NCBI GenBank assembly: GCA_963575745.1
Contig: CAUYUJ010000669.1
Coordinates: 856,501 to 920,500, forward strand
Origin: Prorocentrum cordatum
Taxonomy: Eukaryota > Sar > Dinophyceae > Prorocentrales > Prorocentraceae
Length of the DNA stretch: 64,000 nt
Reading direction: 5' to 3'
The notes beneath the pieces are model-generated. The model searched no databases, was not told the DNA's origin, and saw only the letters and a list, made by a program, of their open reading frames with translations. The stretch's first letter is position 1, and each line of letters starts with the position of its first letter. The translations under genes and the position numbers were made by a program. Positions 1 through 9,795 of the stretch are shown in pieces.

Positions 1-1
1 C

Positions 2-3000
2 GAGGCCGTCTTCGTGTGCCGCAGTTGCGACGACGTCTACGTCCACAGCCTGAGCTTCATGACGATCACCGACGTCGTCGCGAGCATGAGCGACGAAGTA
101 TTCAAGAAGGATTTCATCGAGGGGAAGATGCAGAGAAATAAGCAGGGTAAGAGGCCGTTCTTCCCCGAGGAGGTGGGCAAGCGCGAGGTCTTCTCCATGA
201 AAGTGAAGCGGAAGGCCCTCATCATGTCGAGGTCAGAGCTGCACAAATATTGCGGCTTCAAGCCCACCAAGAAGAACACGAAATCGATCCCCTCGATGAT
301 GTTGCACTCGGAGGACAGCCTAGACGTCGAGGAGGTATGGCTCTTCATGTGGACGATCGAGTGATCCTTCCTGCGCACGCTGAGCATCAGCATGGGCGTC
401 GTTAGCGAGAAGAGCTGCGTGTACATGAAGCAGGAGAACCACATCTTCGCCTCCCAGGGCACGCGGACGTTCGACTGGAGCATGGGCGAGCAGACTCACT
501 CGAGTGGCCCGTCAACCTTGCTCGCGAACCTCAAGACCCACGAGGACGCCGGCCTGGCCCTCACGGAGGAGATGGCCAACTCGATGGGGATGCGGCGTCT
601 CCGCGGCGGGGGGTTGCCGTCAGGCGGGGTGCCCGCCATGTCGCCGCCGATGACCATGTCAGGAGCGTGCTCGGTCCTCTCTGGCGGCATCGAGTCCACG
701 CCAACGGGGGGGGCGGGAGATGGCGAGACTGACTCTCCGCACACGCCCATGCTCTACAGCAAGGGCACCTTGTCGGCGACGACGATCAACGTCATGGCGG
801 AGCGACGTGCTGCGAGGAGCGCTGTGAGCGGGGTGCCATCCGCCCTGTCGGCCATCGGCCGACTCCAGGCAGCGGCGGTGAACACCTGCAGCATCGATGC
901 TGACGATTCGGCGAGCCAGGCCCCCACTGCAGGGGGCCCCGCTGTGGGCAAGGGGGACCAGTGGATTGCGAAGCTCCCGTTGTCGAAGGTGCTCACTGCT
1001 GGGAAGTTGGGCGTCCAAGCGCACCACGCCGCTGGAGAGTTGAAAAGGCTGAAGGACAAGGATAAGGACCAGTGGAACAGACTCACCCTGCACATGACGA
1101 AGTACGAGCTCGCGAACAAGCTTCACGAGACCAACATCTTCAGCGCCTCGGCTGGCGATGTCAAGGACGCCCTCGAGCGCCTGCGCCAGTCCATCGATAT
1201 CCCGCCCGTCGTCAAGAAGAACATGTGCAAGAAGATGTTCCAGGAACGCATGACAGTCGAGCTCCAGTCCATGACCGACGTCACCTTCTTCTTCGAGATG
1301 GTGTGGCCATGGCCCACATCCCCTCAGGAAGCGGGCCCCACCTTCACTGCGGATTCGCCGAAGCTCCACTTCATTGACCTCGAGATGGCCGAGAAGATCC
1401 GCATGTTCAACCAGAGTTTCATCAGCGGCGTGTACACTGCCTTGATCGAGGGAGGCCACAAGAAGAAGGATATGCTCGTGACGATTTCTTCTCGGATGGC
1501 TTCGCTGATGGACGATCTGCTGGCCGACACAGAGGAGTTCTGCGAGGACGCGTCGCACTTCTTGGGCGCGCTGGGCTCCATGGTGGGCGGCGTCGCCAAG
1601 ATCTGCGACCCGACCAGCCCGTGGAAGGCGGACGACATCGACGCCTTCTACAGCGACATCCTCTCCCTCGACCCCAACCGCGGGGACATCTTCAGCGGGC
1701 TGGAGGGGGTGGCGATCGCCATCGGCGCGTGCGCCGAGTACAACAAGACGTGGACGACCCTGATGAAGGACAAAGTCATGGTCATGGAGCTCGCCCCCCA
1801 GGTTTCAGCATCCATGTCCGCCCTCTTGTCGGTGGCGCGCAGCCCCCTGGACTTCGACGGGGCGGTTGCTGCGGCCACCGCGGCGTTGAGCACCATCCCG
1901 AAAGTCGCGTGCTCCCTGGACGACGAGCTCGCGACCCCCGTCGTCAAGGAGGTGAAGGCCGTGCTGAAAGATTTGTCGGCCAGCGTCGCCTCAGCCGCGT
2001 CGACGGGGTCATTGGCGCAGACGCAGCAGAGCACGTTCATCCAGCTGTTGGGCAAGGCGGTCGCCGCCATGCCGTCGGACGTCGAGCTTCTGAAGATGAA
2101 GACGGATATGGACGAAGCCGACGCCTCCATGGCCCGCGATGCCATCAGGGCCCAGTTGACCACGCTGGTCAACGACATATTCGCTGACACGGTGACCGCG
2201 GTCAACCTTCGCGACGACTTGCGCCTTATCATGGACAAGATGACAAAGGACGACTTGGATTCGACGATGACTGCGAAGCTCGGCGAGTGCGCCTGCGTCC
2301 TCATCAAGAAGATCTTGACGGTGCCCGAGGGGAGCAAGGAGATGGCGGACGCCGCGATGCAGGCAGCGCACCACTTGCACGACTTCCTGCCGAGCACGGC
2401 CACGAAGGGACAGCAGCGGAGCTTGGAGGCATCGAGCGCATGTCGGTCGCTGAGGCCGACCACGGAGTCGATCGTCCAGAAGTTCTTCGACGATGAGAAG
2501 AAGCTCATCGCGGAGCAGGTGGATCTCGGGGACCCGCAGCTTGCCCTCCTGCGCGTCCTCCTGGAGAAGCTGGACGCCTACATCAAGGACGAGGCCGACT
2601 CGGACATCAGCTTGCACGAGCACATGAGGGCGCAGATCCACCAGTACGTGGAGGACGCGAGGCGCGTGGTGAAGACGGTGGGCCAGCACGCCGTCGACGT
2701 GGCATCGGCCGAGACCCAGACGACAGCGGCGAAGATCGAGCCCTACATGCACGGCCTCCCCGACGGCGCGGACTGGTTGAGCGCTGGTCCAGCCAACCTC
2801 CACGGGTGGAAAAACTTGGCGGTCCACGCCGACAGCGCGATCTTGTCCACGGAGATGAGCAAGACCATCGCCCCCTTGAAGAAGAATGTGGACGCTGCCG
2901 AGAAGGCGGCTGTGTGCCCCCCCAGTTATGTTGGTGCAAACGTGCTCGGGCTCACGCCCGACGTATCTTTGTGTTTGTTTATTAAGTTGTTCAGTGGGTC

Positions 3001-3384
3001 GCAGATGGGTTTCGAGGAGGAAGGTGAAAGAAGGAAAGCCGCGCACCAGTTAGCTTAAGATACCGCTGCATGGCCTTCCCTCCTTCACCTCCCTCTTGGA
3101 AGGCGCTGGCCCGCTGGAAGTCCGAGGGTGAGAAATACGGATTGCGCACCGAGGGGGATCAGAACTACCAGAAGGTGTCAGAGATCATCACCAACGCGTG
3201 GGTGACTCTTGTGACAGGCAGTTTGTTCATGGCTTTTAAGAAAGCGACTGACAAGCAGTTGCTGAGGGCTACGGTCGTAAAGACGACGAGTGCCCTCAAG
3301 GAGCGTGGCATTTCGCAGGACCGTTTGCATCCAACCCTGTTGGCGCGGGTGCAGCTGGCCATGCAATTCAAAATTAATGTGTAG
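2..3384 (+). pseudogene. Gene A, copy 1: Cys-rich/helical protein, 5' end cut by window, nonsense codon
   Basis: The window opens in the proposed second exon, at the C-x2-C pair of the N-terminal Cys-rich region. A TGA at 362-364 replaces the TGG found at the same place in copies 2 and 3, so this copy is broken near residue 169. Downstream the frame stays open to 3058. A GT donor at 2912 and an acceptor after the pyrimidine-rich stretch ending CTTGGAAG at 3102 would remove 191 nt in phase 0. That joins the frame to the small open frame 3103-3384, which ends in TAG. I therefore treat 3103-3384 as the last exon rather than a separate gene; the alternative is an independent 104-aa ORF starting at 3070. 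Function is not recognised. Confidence 0.75.
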
Positions 3385-5137
3385 TTAGGTTTCCTGGGGC
3401 CGAGTGGCGCGGTGAAACGAGCTGCCATTTTGGCGTTCGGCACGCAGCGAGCGCACGCAGACGCCGCGCGTGCATGTCAGCACGGGCGCTGGGTGCGCGT
3501 GTAGAAAACACTGCAGCACCCTCCCCCGCAGCGTGCAAGCACGCAGCACGACAGAGAGGTACACACACACACACCACACACACACACACGCACACACACA
3601 CACACACGCACGCGCAGGCTCGGCCCAGGTCCCAGCCCGCAGACAGCATGCGGGCTGACAGTTACGAGTTGCGAGTCGGTCCGCATCGGGGCCTGACTGG
3701 ACTCAGTCAGGACGCGGTATCTCCAGCTCTCTAGGCCAGAGGAGAAAAACACGTGTGGCGGGGGTGCGTATTTCTCTTCCCCACTCTTCCGCCCACCCCA
3801 CCCCCCCGATCCCCCACCGGCCTAACCCCTGCCCCCCGCTCCCCGCCCCCGCGGATCTCGAGCCGTCGCCGCCTGCCCCCCCTCCGCGCCCGACAGAGTC
3901 AGAGGGGCCCGACGGGCCGACGGGGTGCCCCCGCGGCTGCGTCCGACGCCCCTGGCATCGCCAGAGGGCGAAGTCAGCCGCGTCGAGGCGGCGGGGAAGG
4001 GGGGGGCGGAGGAGGAGGAGGAGAAGGAGGCGGAGGAGTGGAACAGAGACGGAAGGGAGGAGAAGGAAGGATGGTGGAATGAGAAAATGGAACAAGGCGT
4101 GATGACGGCGGGGCCTCTCCTTTTTCCCTTCTCCCGCCTCCCTTCGTCCGCCCCGCCCCCCTCTCCCTTTTCCCTCCTCACCCCTTCCCCCACCCCTCTC
4201 CCCTTCGCCCTCATGTCCCTCCCCTTCCCCATCCCCCTCCCTCTTCCTCCTCCCCCTTTTGCTCCTCCCCCTCCTCATCCTCTCCCCCTCCTCACCTATC
4301 TCTCCCCCCAACTTTGCTTGCCCTGGGGCCCGTGCGCTCCGTTTTCTTGTTCATTATTGGCAGCGTTGCGTTTCTTCCCCTCCGAGGCCTCACGATATTT
4401 CCCATTATGCTCCTTCCTCGAGGCCTTTCTGGCTTTCCTGTCCGCCTCCTTGTCATTGTTACAATGTACAATGGCAAGGAGGTGATGTTTTTGTTCGTTG
4501 AGTTCTTTGCATCGGTCTGAGAGCCATTAGTTCTTGTTCTCCATCTCGTCTGTTTTCATCGTGAGTTGGCACGCGACCTTAGCCCCCCCGCCTCCTCCCC
4601 CCCCTCCCTCCCCCCTCCTCTCCCCCCCCTTCTCCCCCCCTCTTGCCTCCTGCTTCCCGCCCCGCCCGCGGCCACCCGAGGGGGCAGGCCGCCACGGGCG
4701 GCCCGAGGGCGCCGCCGCGCCAGCGGGGGGGGGCACCCGAGCGGCCGTCGCCGCCGTCGTCGCCGCCGCCGTCGCCGCCGCCGAACCCCCCCTCTTACTC
4801 CCCACCCCCTCTCATTCCGAGTGGGCCGACGCTTTTTCCCGCCAGGAGCCCGCGGTGCGAAGGTGCCTAAGGCGAGAGCGCGATTCCGAAAACCAGCGCG
4901 TGTCCGAGTGGGCCCTCGGGCCGCAGGCAACCGCTGCCGCTGGCGCCTTCGGTGGAGCTCTCTATGAAGGCGCGGAACGTGTGAGCGCGCCGAAGTGGAC
5001 CCTCGGACCGAATGCGACCGCTGGCAATGGGGCCTCCGATGGAACTCCCTATGGGGCTCCGCCGCTATGTCCTCGTCCCTCCCCAGACCACCCCGCTGCC
5101 CCCGCCCCTCCCTCCTCATCCATCCCCCTCCACTCCG
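3385..5137. other. Gene-free low-complexity stretch, copy 1
   Basis: No convincing gene. It contains a CA microsatellite (3560-3608), long pyrimidine tracts (about 4100-4320 and 4570-4650) and a GCC/GTC trinucleotide run (about 4740-4790). Around 4905-5075 an imperfect duplication of about 80 nt is visible (GGGCCCTCGGGCCG versus GGACCCTCGGACCG). Long overlapping open frames here exist on both strands because of base composition and are not called. Copies lie at 25127-26879 and 46538-48293. Confidence 0.7.
3560..3608. repeat. CA microsatellite
   Basis: A (CA)n run broken by CCA and GCA. Copies at about 25302-25350 and 46713-46759 differ slightly in length and in the position of the interruptions. 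Confidence 0.9.
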
Positions 5138-5159
5138 TCCGTGGCCATTTTGGCTCAAG
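5138..5159 (+). other. Relict spliced leader (DinoSL), copy 1
   Basis: A 22-nt site equal to DinoSL at 21 of 22 positions, including the exact core GCCATTTTGGCTCAAG; the single difference is G for A at position 6. It is followed by GCCGCC, not by a GT splice donor. It is therefore a leader copied back into the genome by reverse transcription of a trans-spliced mRNA, not an SL RNA gene. No clear gene follows it in the next 350 bp. Confidence 0.85.
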
Positions 5160-5494
5160 GCCGCCTGGCTCCAAAGCGGCCTGCGCGTGGCCCGAGCGCG
5201 AGCTCGCGTCCGTGGGTGCCCCCCCTTGCGCAGGTTCTTGCGCCTCGCGTTGGCTTCCTGATGTGCCGCGCGTTGGTTCGGCAGCGCGCGGCGCGGGTGC
5301 TCTGCCCCCAGCCCACCGCCCACTCGGCGGGGCGGGTTTGCGAAATTGCGCGCGGCGTGGCAGCGCCGAGTGCCGCCTGAGCGGCCTGCGCTTTTTTTTT
5401 TGCGCGACAGTGTCGCCGCGACACTGTTTTGAGACTCCTGAGCGCCGCGGCCTGCAGACTGTTTTGACACTCTTGACTACACTTTCCAGCAAAA
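5160..5494. other. GC-rich stretch behind the relict leader
   Basis: No supported gene. It contains a T10 run (5392-5401; T13 in copy 3) directly followed by a perfect 10-bp-arm hairpin with a 1-nt loop (5407-5416 / 5418-5427) and the first occurrences of the GTTTTGAGACT motif that forms arrays near 19900. Confidence 0.55.
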
Positions 5495-5628
5495 CCTCAA
5501 TATCCCTCCTGGAGGAGGCCGCTGCCATCATAAGCATAGGAGGCCCTCTTAGGAATCTGGCAATTGGTAGGATCGTTTCACAATCCATACGGTTCCTTTG
5601 TAGGCCCTCCCAGGCATATGAAGAATTG

Positions 5629-5970
5629 TGATAAATAAACCACAATGGAAAAAAGAAAAAAGTAAGATTTACTGAATAGAGAATAGTGCTAATAAATAAA
5701 TGCATAAAAAGAAGTATGAAATTAAGCACCATGAAGAGTCTTAATTTTGATTTTTATCAATCAAATTTAAAGATAGAGGACTGGGGGGTAAAGCACAGAT
5801 GAAGGTTGCACTGAATCATAAAAATAGAACAATAAGAAAGTAATAGGAGAACTAATGATAATACAAATTATATTATTTTCATAATACTAAAAAATTCACA
5901 ACTATCTGCTAAAAGATTAAAAAGTTCTTTAATTTATTAAGCTATCAAAAATAAAAAATAAAAGCATAAG
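5629..5970. mobile_element. AT-rich 342-bp insertion, copy 1 only
   Basis: By hand count about 82 of 342 bases are G or C (24%), against a strongly GC-rich surrounding. Copies 2 and 3 have the uninterrupted join at this point. It holds no open frame of useful length, no terminal inverted repeat and no clear target-site duplication. It could be organelle-derived DNA, a small non-autonomous element or foreign DNA. The mobile_element label records that it is an insertion; the class is unknown. Confidence 0.55.
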
Positions 5971-6334
5971 GTAGGATCCTTGGGAATTCCTAGGACTACC
6001 TAGGAGGCCCTCTTAGGAATCCAGCAATTGGTAGGATCCTTAGGAATTCCTATGGTTACTTGAGAGGCCCTCTCACGAGTCTGGGAATTGATAGGATCCC
6101 TGGAAATTCCTAGGACTCCTGAGGAGGCCCTCCCAGAAATTTGGGAGGTGGTAGGACCCGTAGGAATTCTTAAAATTCTTACGGATCCTTCTCACGACTT
6201 TGGCGATGAGTCGGATCTTTGGGAATTCCTAGGATTCCTTCGGAGGCCCTCCGAGGAATCTGGGAATTGTAGGATCCGTGGGAATCTTTCAGTTTCCCGA
6301 AGAGACCCTCTTAGGATTCTAGCGAATTCCTCAG

Positions 6335-6450
6335 ACGAATCACATTGGAGTCGTATGCGAATCACATCGGAATCGTATACGAATCACATAGGAATCGTAT
6401 ACAGACCGCATAGGAACCGCACACGAACCACACTGGAATCGTATACGGAT
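6335..6450. repeat. 22-bp tandem repeat
   Basis: About five units of GAATCACATNGGAATCGTAT, degenerating towards the 3' end. A second array lies at 7556-7672 in the same unit. Equivalents are at about 27735-27850 and 28966-29082 in copy 2, and 49152-49267 and 50373-50489 in copy 3. Confidence 0.85.
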
Positions 6451-6596
6451 CATGGCCAAGTCCGAGCTCGAGTACATGTGTTTAGCTGAGATCATGATCG
6501 GCCGTCGGTGGTCGGACCGATCGCAACCGCTTCTTCAGATTCTCATTGGCCGGCTTCAGGGAGAAGGGAGTTCAGTGCACCCAGAAGCGCTCTGAT

Positions 6597-6598
<2 letters not shown>

Positions 6599-6634
<36 letters not shown>
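6599..6634. repeat. CT microsatellite, short tract
   Basis: 36 nt of (TC)n here, 46 nt at 27999-28044 and 36 nt at 49416-49451. Confidence 0.9.
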
Positions 6635-6637
<3 letters not shown>

Positions 6638-8054
6638 CTAAGAAATCGGCACCTTATTGAAGCGACCCAAAAACATCGCAGCCACTTTGGACCGATCGCA
6701 ATTGGTTGCTCTCAGGAATCTGTTCATTCGTAGGATCTCCTGGAATTTGAAGGATTCCCTCGGAGGCCGGACGGGCGGGAGAAAATCCTTTGTCTTAACT
6801 TCGCCATAGCAGCGGCGGGTTCCAGAGCTTCTGCAGAGCTTCTAAAGAGCTTCTGCAGAGCTTCCGCGGAGCTTCCGCAGAGCCTAAGCAGGCCTCTCAG
6901 GAATCTGCTGATTTGTAGGATCTCCCGGATTGTTTGTTGGATCCTCTCGGAGGCCTTCTCTGAGTTCTTATGATTTCCTAGGAGGCCCTCTCAGGCATCT
7001 GGCAATTGGTAGGATCCCTTGGAATTCCTCGGGTTCCCGAAGAGGCCCTCCCAGGAATCTGAGCAATTTGTGAGACGCCGTCGCATTCGTAGGATTGCAT
7101 AGGAGGCCCTCTTAGGAATCTGGCAACTGGAGGGATCGTTTAGAATTCTTGTGGTTCCTCTTGAGGCCCTCCCAGGCATATGAAAATTTGGTAGGATCCT
7201 TGGGAATTCCTAGGACTACCTAGGAGGCCCTCTTAGGAATGCAGCAATTGGTAGGATCCTTAGGAATTCCCAGGGTTACTTGAGAGGCCCTCTCACGAGT
7301 CTGGAAATTGATAGGATCCCTGGAAATTCTTGGGATTCCTGAGGAGGCCCTCCCAGAAATTTGGGAAGTGGTAGGATCCGTAGGACTTCTTGAAGTTCTT
7401 ACGGATCCATTTCATGACTCTGGCAATTGGTAGGATCCCTGGGAATTCCTAGGATTTCCTTGGAGACCCTCCCAGGAATCTGGGAATTTGTAGGATCCGC
7501 GGGAATTCTTCAGTTTCCCGAAGAGACCCTCTTAGGATTCTGGCGAATTCCTCAGACGAATCACATTGGAGTCGTATGCGAATCACATCGGAATCGTATA
7601 CGAATCACATAGGAATCGTATACAGACCGCGTAGGAACCGCACACGGCTCACACTGGAATCGTATAAGGATCATGACCACGTTCGAGCTCGAGTACATTT
7701 AGCTGAGATCATGACCGACCGTCGGTGATCGGACCGATTGCAACCACTTCTTCAGATTCTCACTGGCCTGCTTCAGGGAGATCAGAGCACGCAGAAGCGT
7801 TCTTATGATCTCTATCTGAACCGACGCCTTATTGAAGCGGCCCCAAAAACATCGCAACCATTCCGGACCGATCGCAATTGGTTGTGATCAGTCCGAAGTG
7901 GACAAATCCAAACAATCCAAATGAAATCACATGGGTTCTGCTGGGATTCTTGACCCAGAAATCCAAACAAAATCCCAATGGAAAAACATGGTTTGGTGCC
8001 CCCCAGGCTTCGCAAACAGTGTGATTTCACACGGATCGCTGCTCCCTCGAGTCT

Positions 8055-8060
<6 letters not shown>

Positions 8061-8134
<74 letters not shown>

Positions 8135-8156
8135 ATCTCTCTTCCCCTCCCTCCCT

Positions 8157-8233
<77 letters not shown>
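8061..8233. repeat. CT microsatellite, long tract, copy 1
   Basis: About 173 nt of (TC)n with a few CCCT, CATCT and CCTT interruptions. Arg/Glu or Ser/Leu open frames through it are artefacts of the dinucleotide repeat. Confidence 0.92.
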
Positions 8234-8237
<4 letters not shown>

Positions 8238-8897
8238 CCCCCGAAGGCGCGCGAAGCCTGGGGCGCCGCCCGGCGGCTGCCGCCGGCGGCGGGGCCCAGC
8301 CGAAGAACGGGGCCCCTGCCCCGCCTCTCCCGAAGGGTCCGCCGCCTTCGCGGACAAAGCCGTCGCCGCCAGGGTCGCCGCCGCGGCAGCGGGCGCAGGC
8401 TGGCGCGCGCGCCGCGCCGCCGCCGCCCCCGCCGTCGGCGCGCCGTCGCGGACGGAGCAGCAGACGCGCGGGGGACCTCCCCCGCCGTCTGGGCCGCCGC
8501 CGTCGGGCCCGCTGGCGCCAGGGCCCCCGCCGGCGTCCCCCTCGCAGGACAGAGGTATAGGGCGTGCGCAGTGGCCCGTGCCGCCGGTGCTTCCAGGCGC
8601 GCTGCGCCGCCTGAGCCAATGCCGCGGTCGGCATCGGGGTCGCAGCTGGCAGGCGAAGCGCGGGCGAGGGGCCGTCCACCAGTCCGCAGCATGCCCATCC
8701 GAAGGCGGCCTCTGCGGCCCCACCTACCCGCGCCAGGTAGAAAAGACGTACCACGCCTCCAAGGCAGCCTGAGCAGAAGGCGCCCTCGCAGAACGCGAGA
8801 AGCTCTCGACTCCGCGATTCGTTGACAGAAGGACACGGGCCCGTTCCAGGAGCGGAGTCAATGGAGCCTGGTGGTGTTAGGGTTCAGTCTTTAGTCC
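8234..8897. other. GC-rich stretch without a supported gene, copy 1
   Basis: Very GC-rich, with many GCC and CGC runs. Long frames are open on both strands and none stands out. Copies at 29640-30303 and 51052-51715. Confidence 0.5.
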
Positions 8898-9081
8898 ATG
8901 TGGCATGAATCGGAAGGGCGCAATGGGCCCCTGGTGGTCGGTGGCTCCCACCCCGCGAGGGGGCGCGTGGATCTCGCCCTGGAGATGGCGACCAGTCTGG
9001 CTGAACTCACCTATGCCCAGATGGTCGAGCATATGCGACGCGTGAGCTTCGCCCGGTGCGGCGCCGCCTCCTCCGCGATAT

Positions 9082-9363
9082 ATGAGGCATCCGCCATGCA
9101 CTCTAGACCCCCTTGGGCAGGACGTCCTGGCCCACGGCAGGCAGCGGCGCCCAATGCAAGAGTGGCGCAACGGACCCAGGATCGCTGCTTGGACAGGCAT
9201 GTCGCACAATGGCATACAATATTTCGACGTGGATATCATGCCCCTGCTAGATCCGACGACAATCTTTCACGCGGGGGATGGTGCGAAGCGGTCGGCGAAT
9301 CTGCTGCGGTACGAGCTCCACGGTCAATGCGGGGGCGCTTCGGCCATAGCTATGGTGGGTTGA
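9082..9363 (+). CDS. Possible small or partial gene, copy 1 (93 aa)
   Basis: This open frame has a protein-like middle (GMSHNGIQYFDVDIMPL, LLDPTTIF, AKRSANLLRYELHG) but a compositionally odd beginning. Another frame (8898-9443) overlaps it and looks more natural before about 9100, so this may be the end of a multi-exon or decayed gene. The frame stops at TGA 9361-9363, three bases before the point where copy 3 of the array breaks off. It is not recognised. Confidence 0.3.
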   Translation: MRHPPCTLDPLGQDVLAHGRQRRPMQEWRNGPRIAAWTGMSHNGIQYFDVDIMPLLDPTTIFHAGDGAKRSANLLRYELHGQCGGASAIAMVG

Positions 9364-9386
9364 TCTGTGGGGGCCATAGCTATGGG

Positions 9387-9436
9387 GGTTCCGTGCCCCC
9401 CATAGCTATGGCCATAGCTATGGGGGGCACGGAACC
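9387..9436. repeat. Perfect 50-bp palindrome, copy 1
   Basis: Two 25-bp arms (9387-9411 and 9412-9436) are exact reverse complements with no spacer. The centre is a tandem pair of the 12-bp palindrome CCATAGCTATGG; two further copies of that 12-mer stand just upstream (9344-9355 and 9374-9385). It could extrude as a cruciform. It might act as a recombination or replication site, a terminator or a protein-binding site; no function is shown. Confidence 0.95.
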
Positions 9437-9701
9437 ACGGTAGTCAGGTGTTTGGTTTGTTTCCATTGGAAACCCAAACCCAAAAAACTTGATAATAGCA
9501 CTGTTTGGTGGCCTTGCTGTCGAAGGGTGGTTTTATGTCTCCTAGGTCCGGTCGTGGGCCATACGTTTAACTATGCCGTTCCCAGAAGTGCAGCTGCTCC
9601 AAATTTGTTGGACGCGTGGGCCCTGGAGCGGGCCGTTTGCTGACGGCCCCGAGGCCCGGCGAAGGACCCCTGGAGGCCGAAAGCAGCCCAAAACCTCCCA
9701 T

Positions 9702-9723
9702 TCCGTGGCCACTGTGGCTCAAG
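9702..9723 (+). other. Relict spliced leader upstream of gene D, copy 1
   Basis: Matches DinoSL at 19 of 22 positions (TCCGTGGCCACTGTGGCTCAAG-type; differences at positions 6, 11 and 13) and is not followed by a splice donor. It lies 72 nt before the gene D ATG at 9796, the spacing expected of a spliced-leader/5'-UTR junction carried along in a retroposed mRNA. Confidence 0.8.
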
Positions 9724-9795
9724 GCGAACGCGTCGCGTTGGATCGTCGCTGCTGAACATTCATTGCTACACTTTCTGGCGTTCGTCATCACAAAC

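Larger units (their letters stand above)
5495..7555. repeat. About 60-bp minisatellite block, copy 1
   Basis: A degenerate unit of about 58-62 bp repeats many times. Its conserved words are GGAGGCCCTC, AGGAATCTGGCAATTGG, TAGGATCC and GGAATTCCTAGG. The block is itself duplicated: 5971-6480 is similar to 7193-7690. It is interrupted by the AT-rich insertion (5629-5970) and by the CT tract at 6599. Reading frames across it are short and differ between repeats, so it is not coding. Confidence 0.9.

Noticed and set aside
37-483. Long antisense frames opposite gene A (37-483, 659-1558, 1648-2508, 2009-3046) and their copies
   Set aside because: They mirror the GC3-biased sense codons, carry no protein-like motifs and repeat only because the gene is repeated.
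3419-3440. GCCATTTTGGC resembling the spliced-leader core after gene A
   Set aside because: Only the 11-nt core agrees; bases on both sides do not match DinoSL.
6335-6450. CRISPR-like array
   Set aside because: The 22-bp units are contiguous without spacers, and the genome is eukaryotic.
7927-8836. Arg/Glu- and Ser/Leu-rich open frames over the CT tract
   Set aside because: Products of the dinucleotide repeat; their length changes with microsatellite length between copies.
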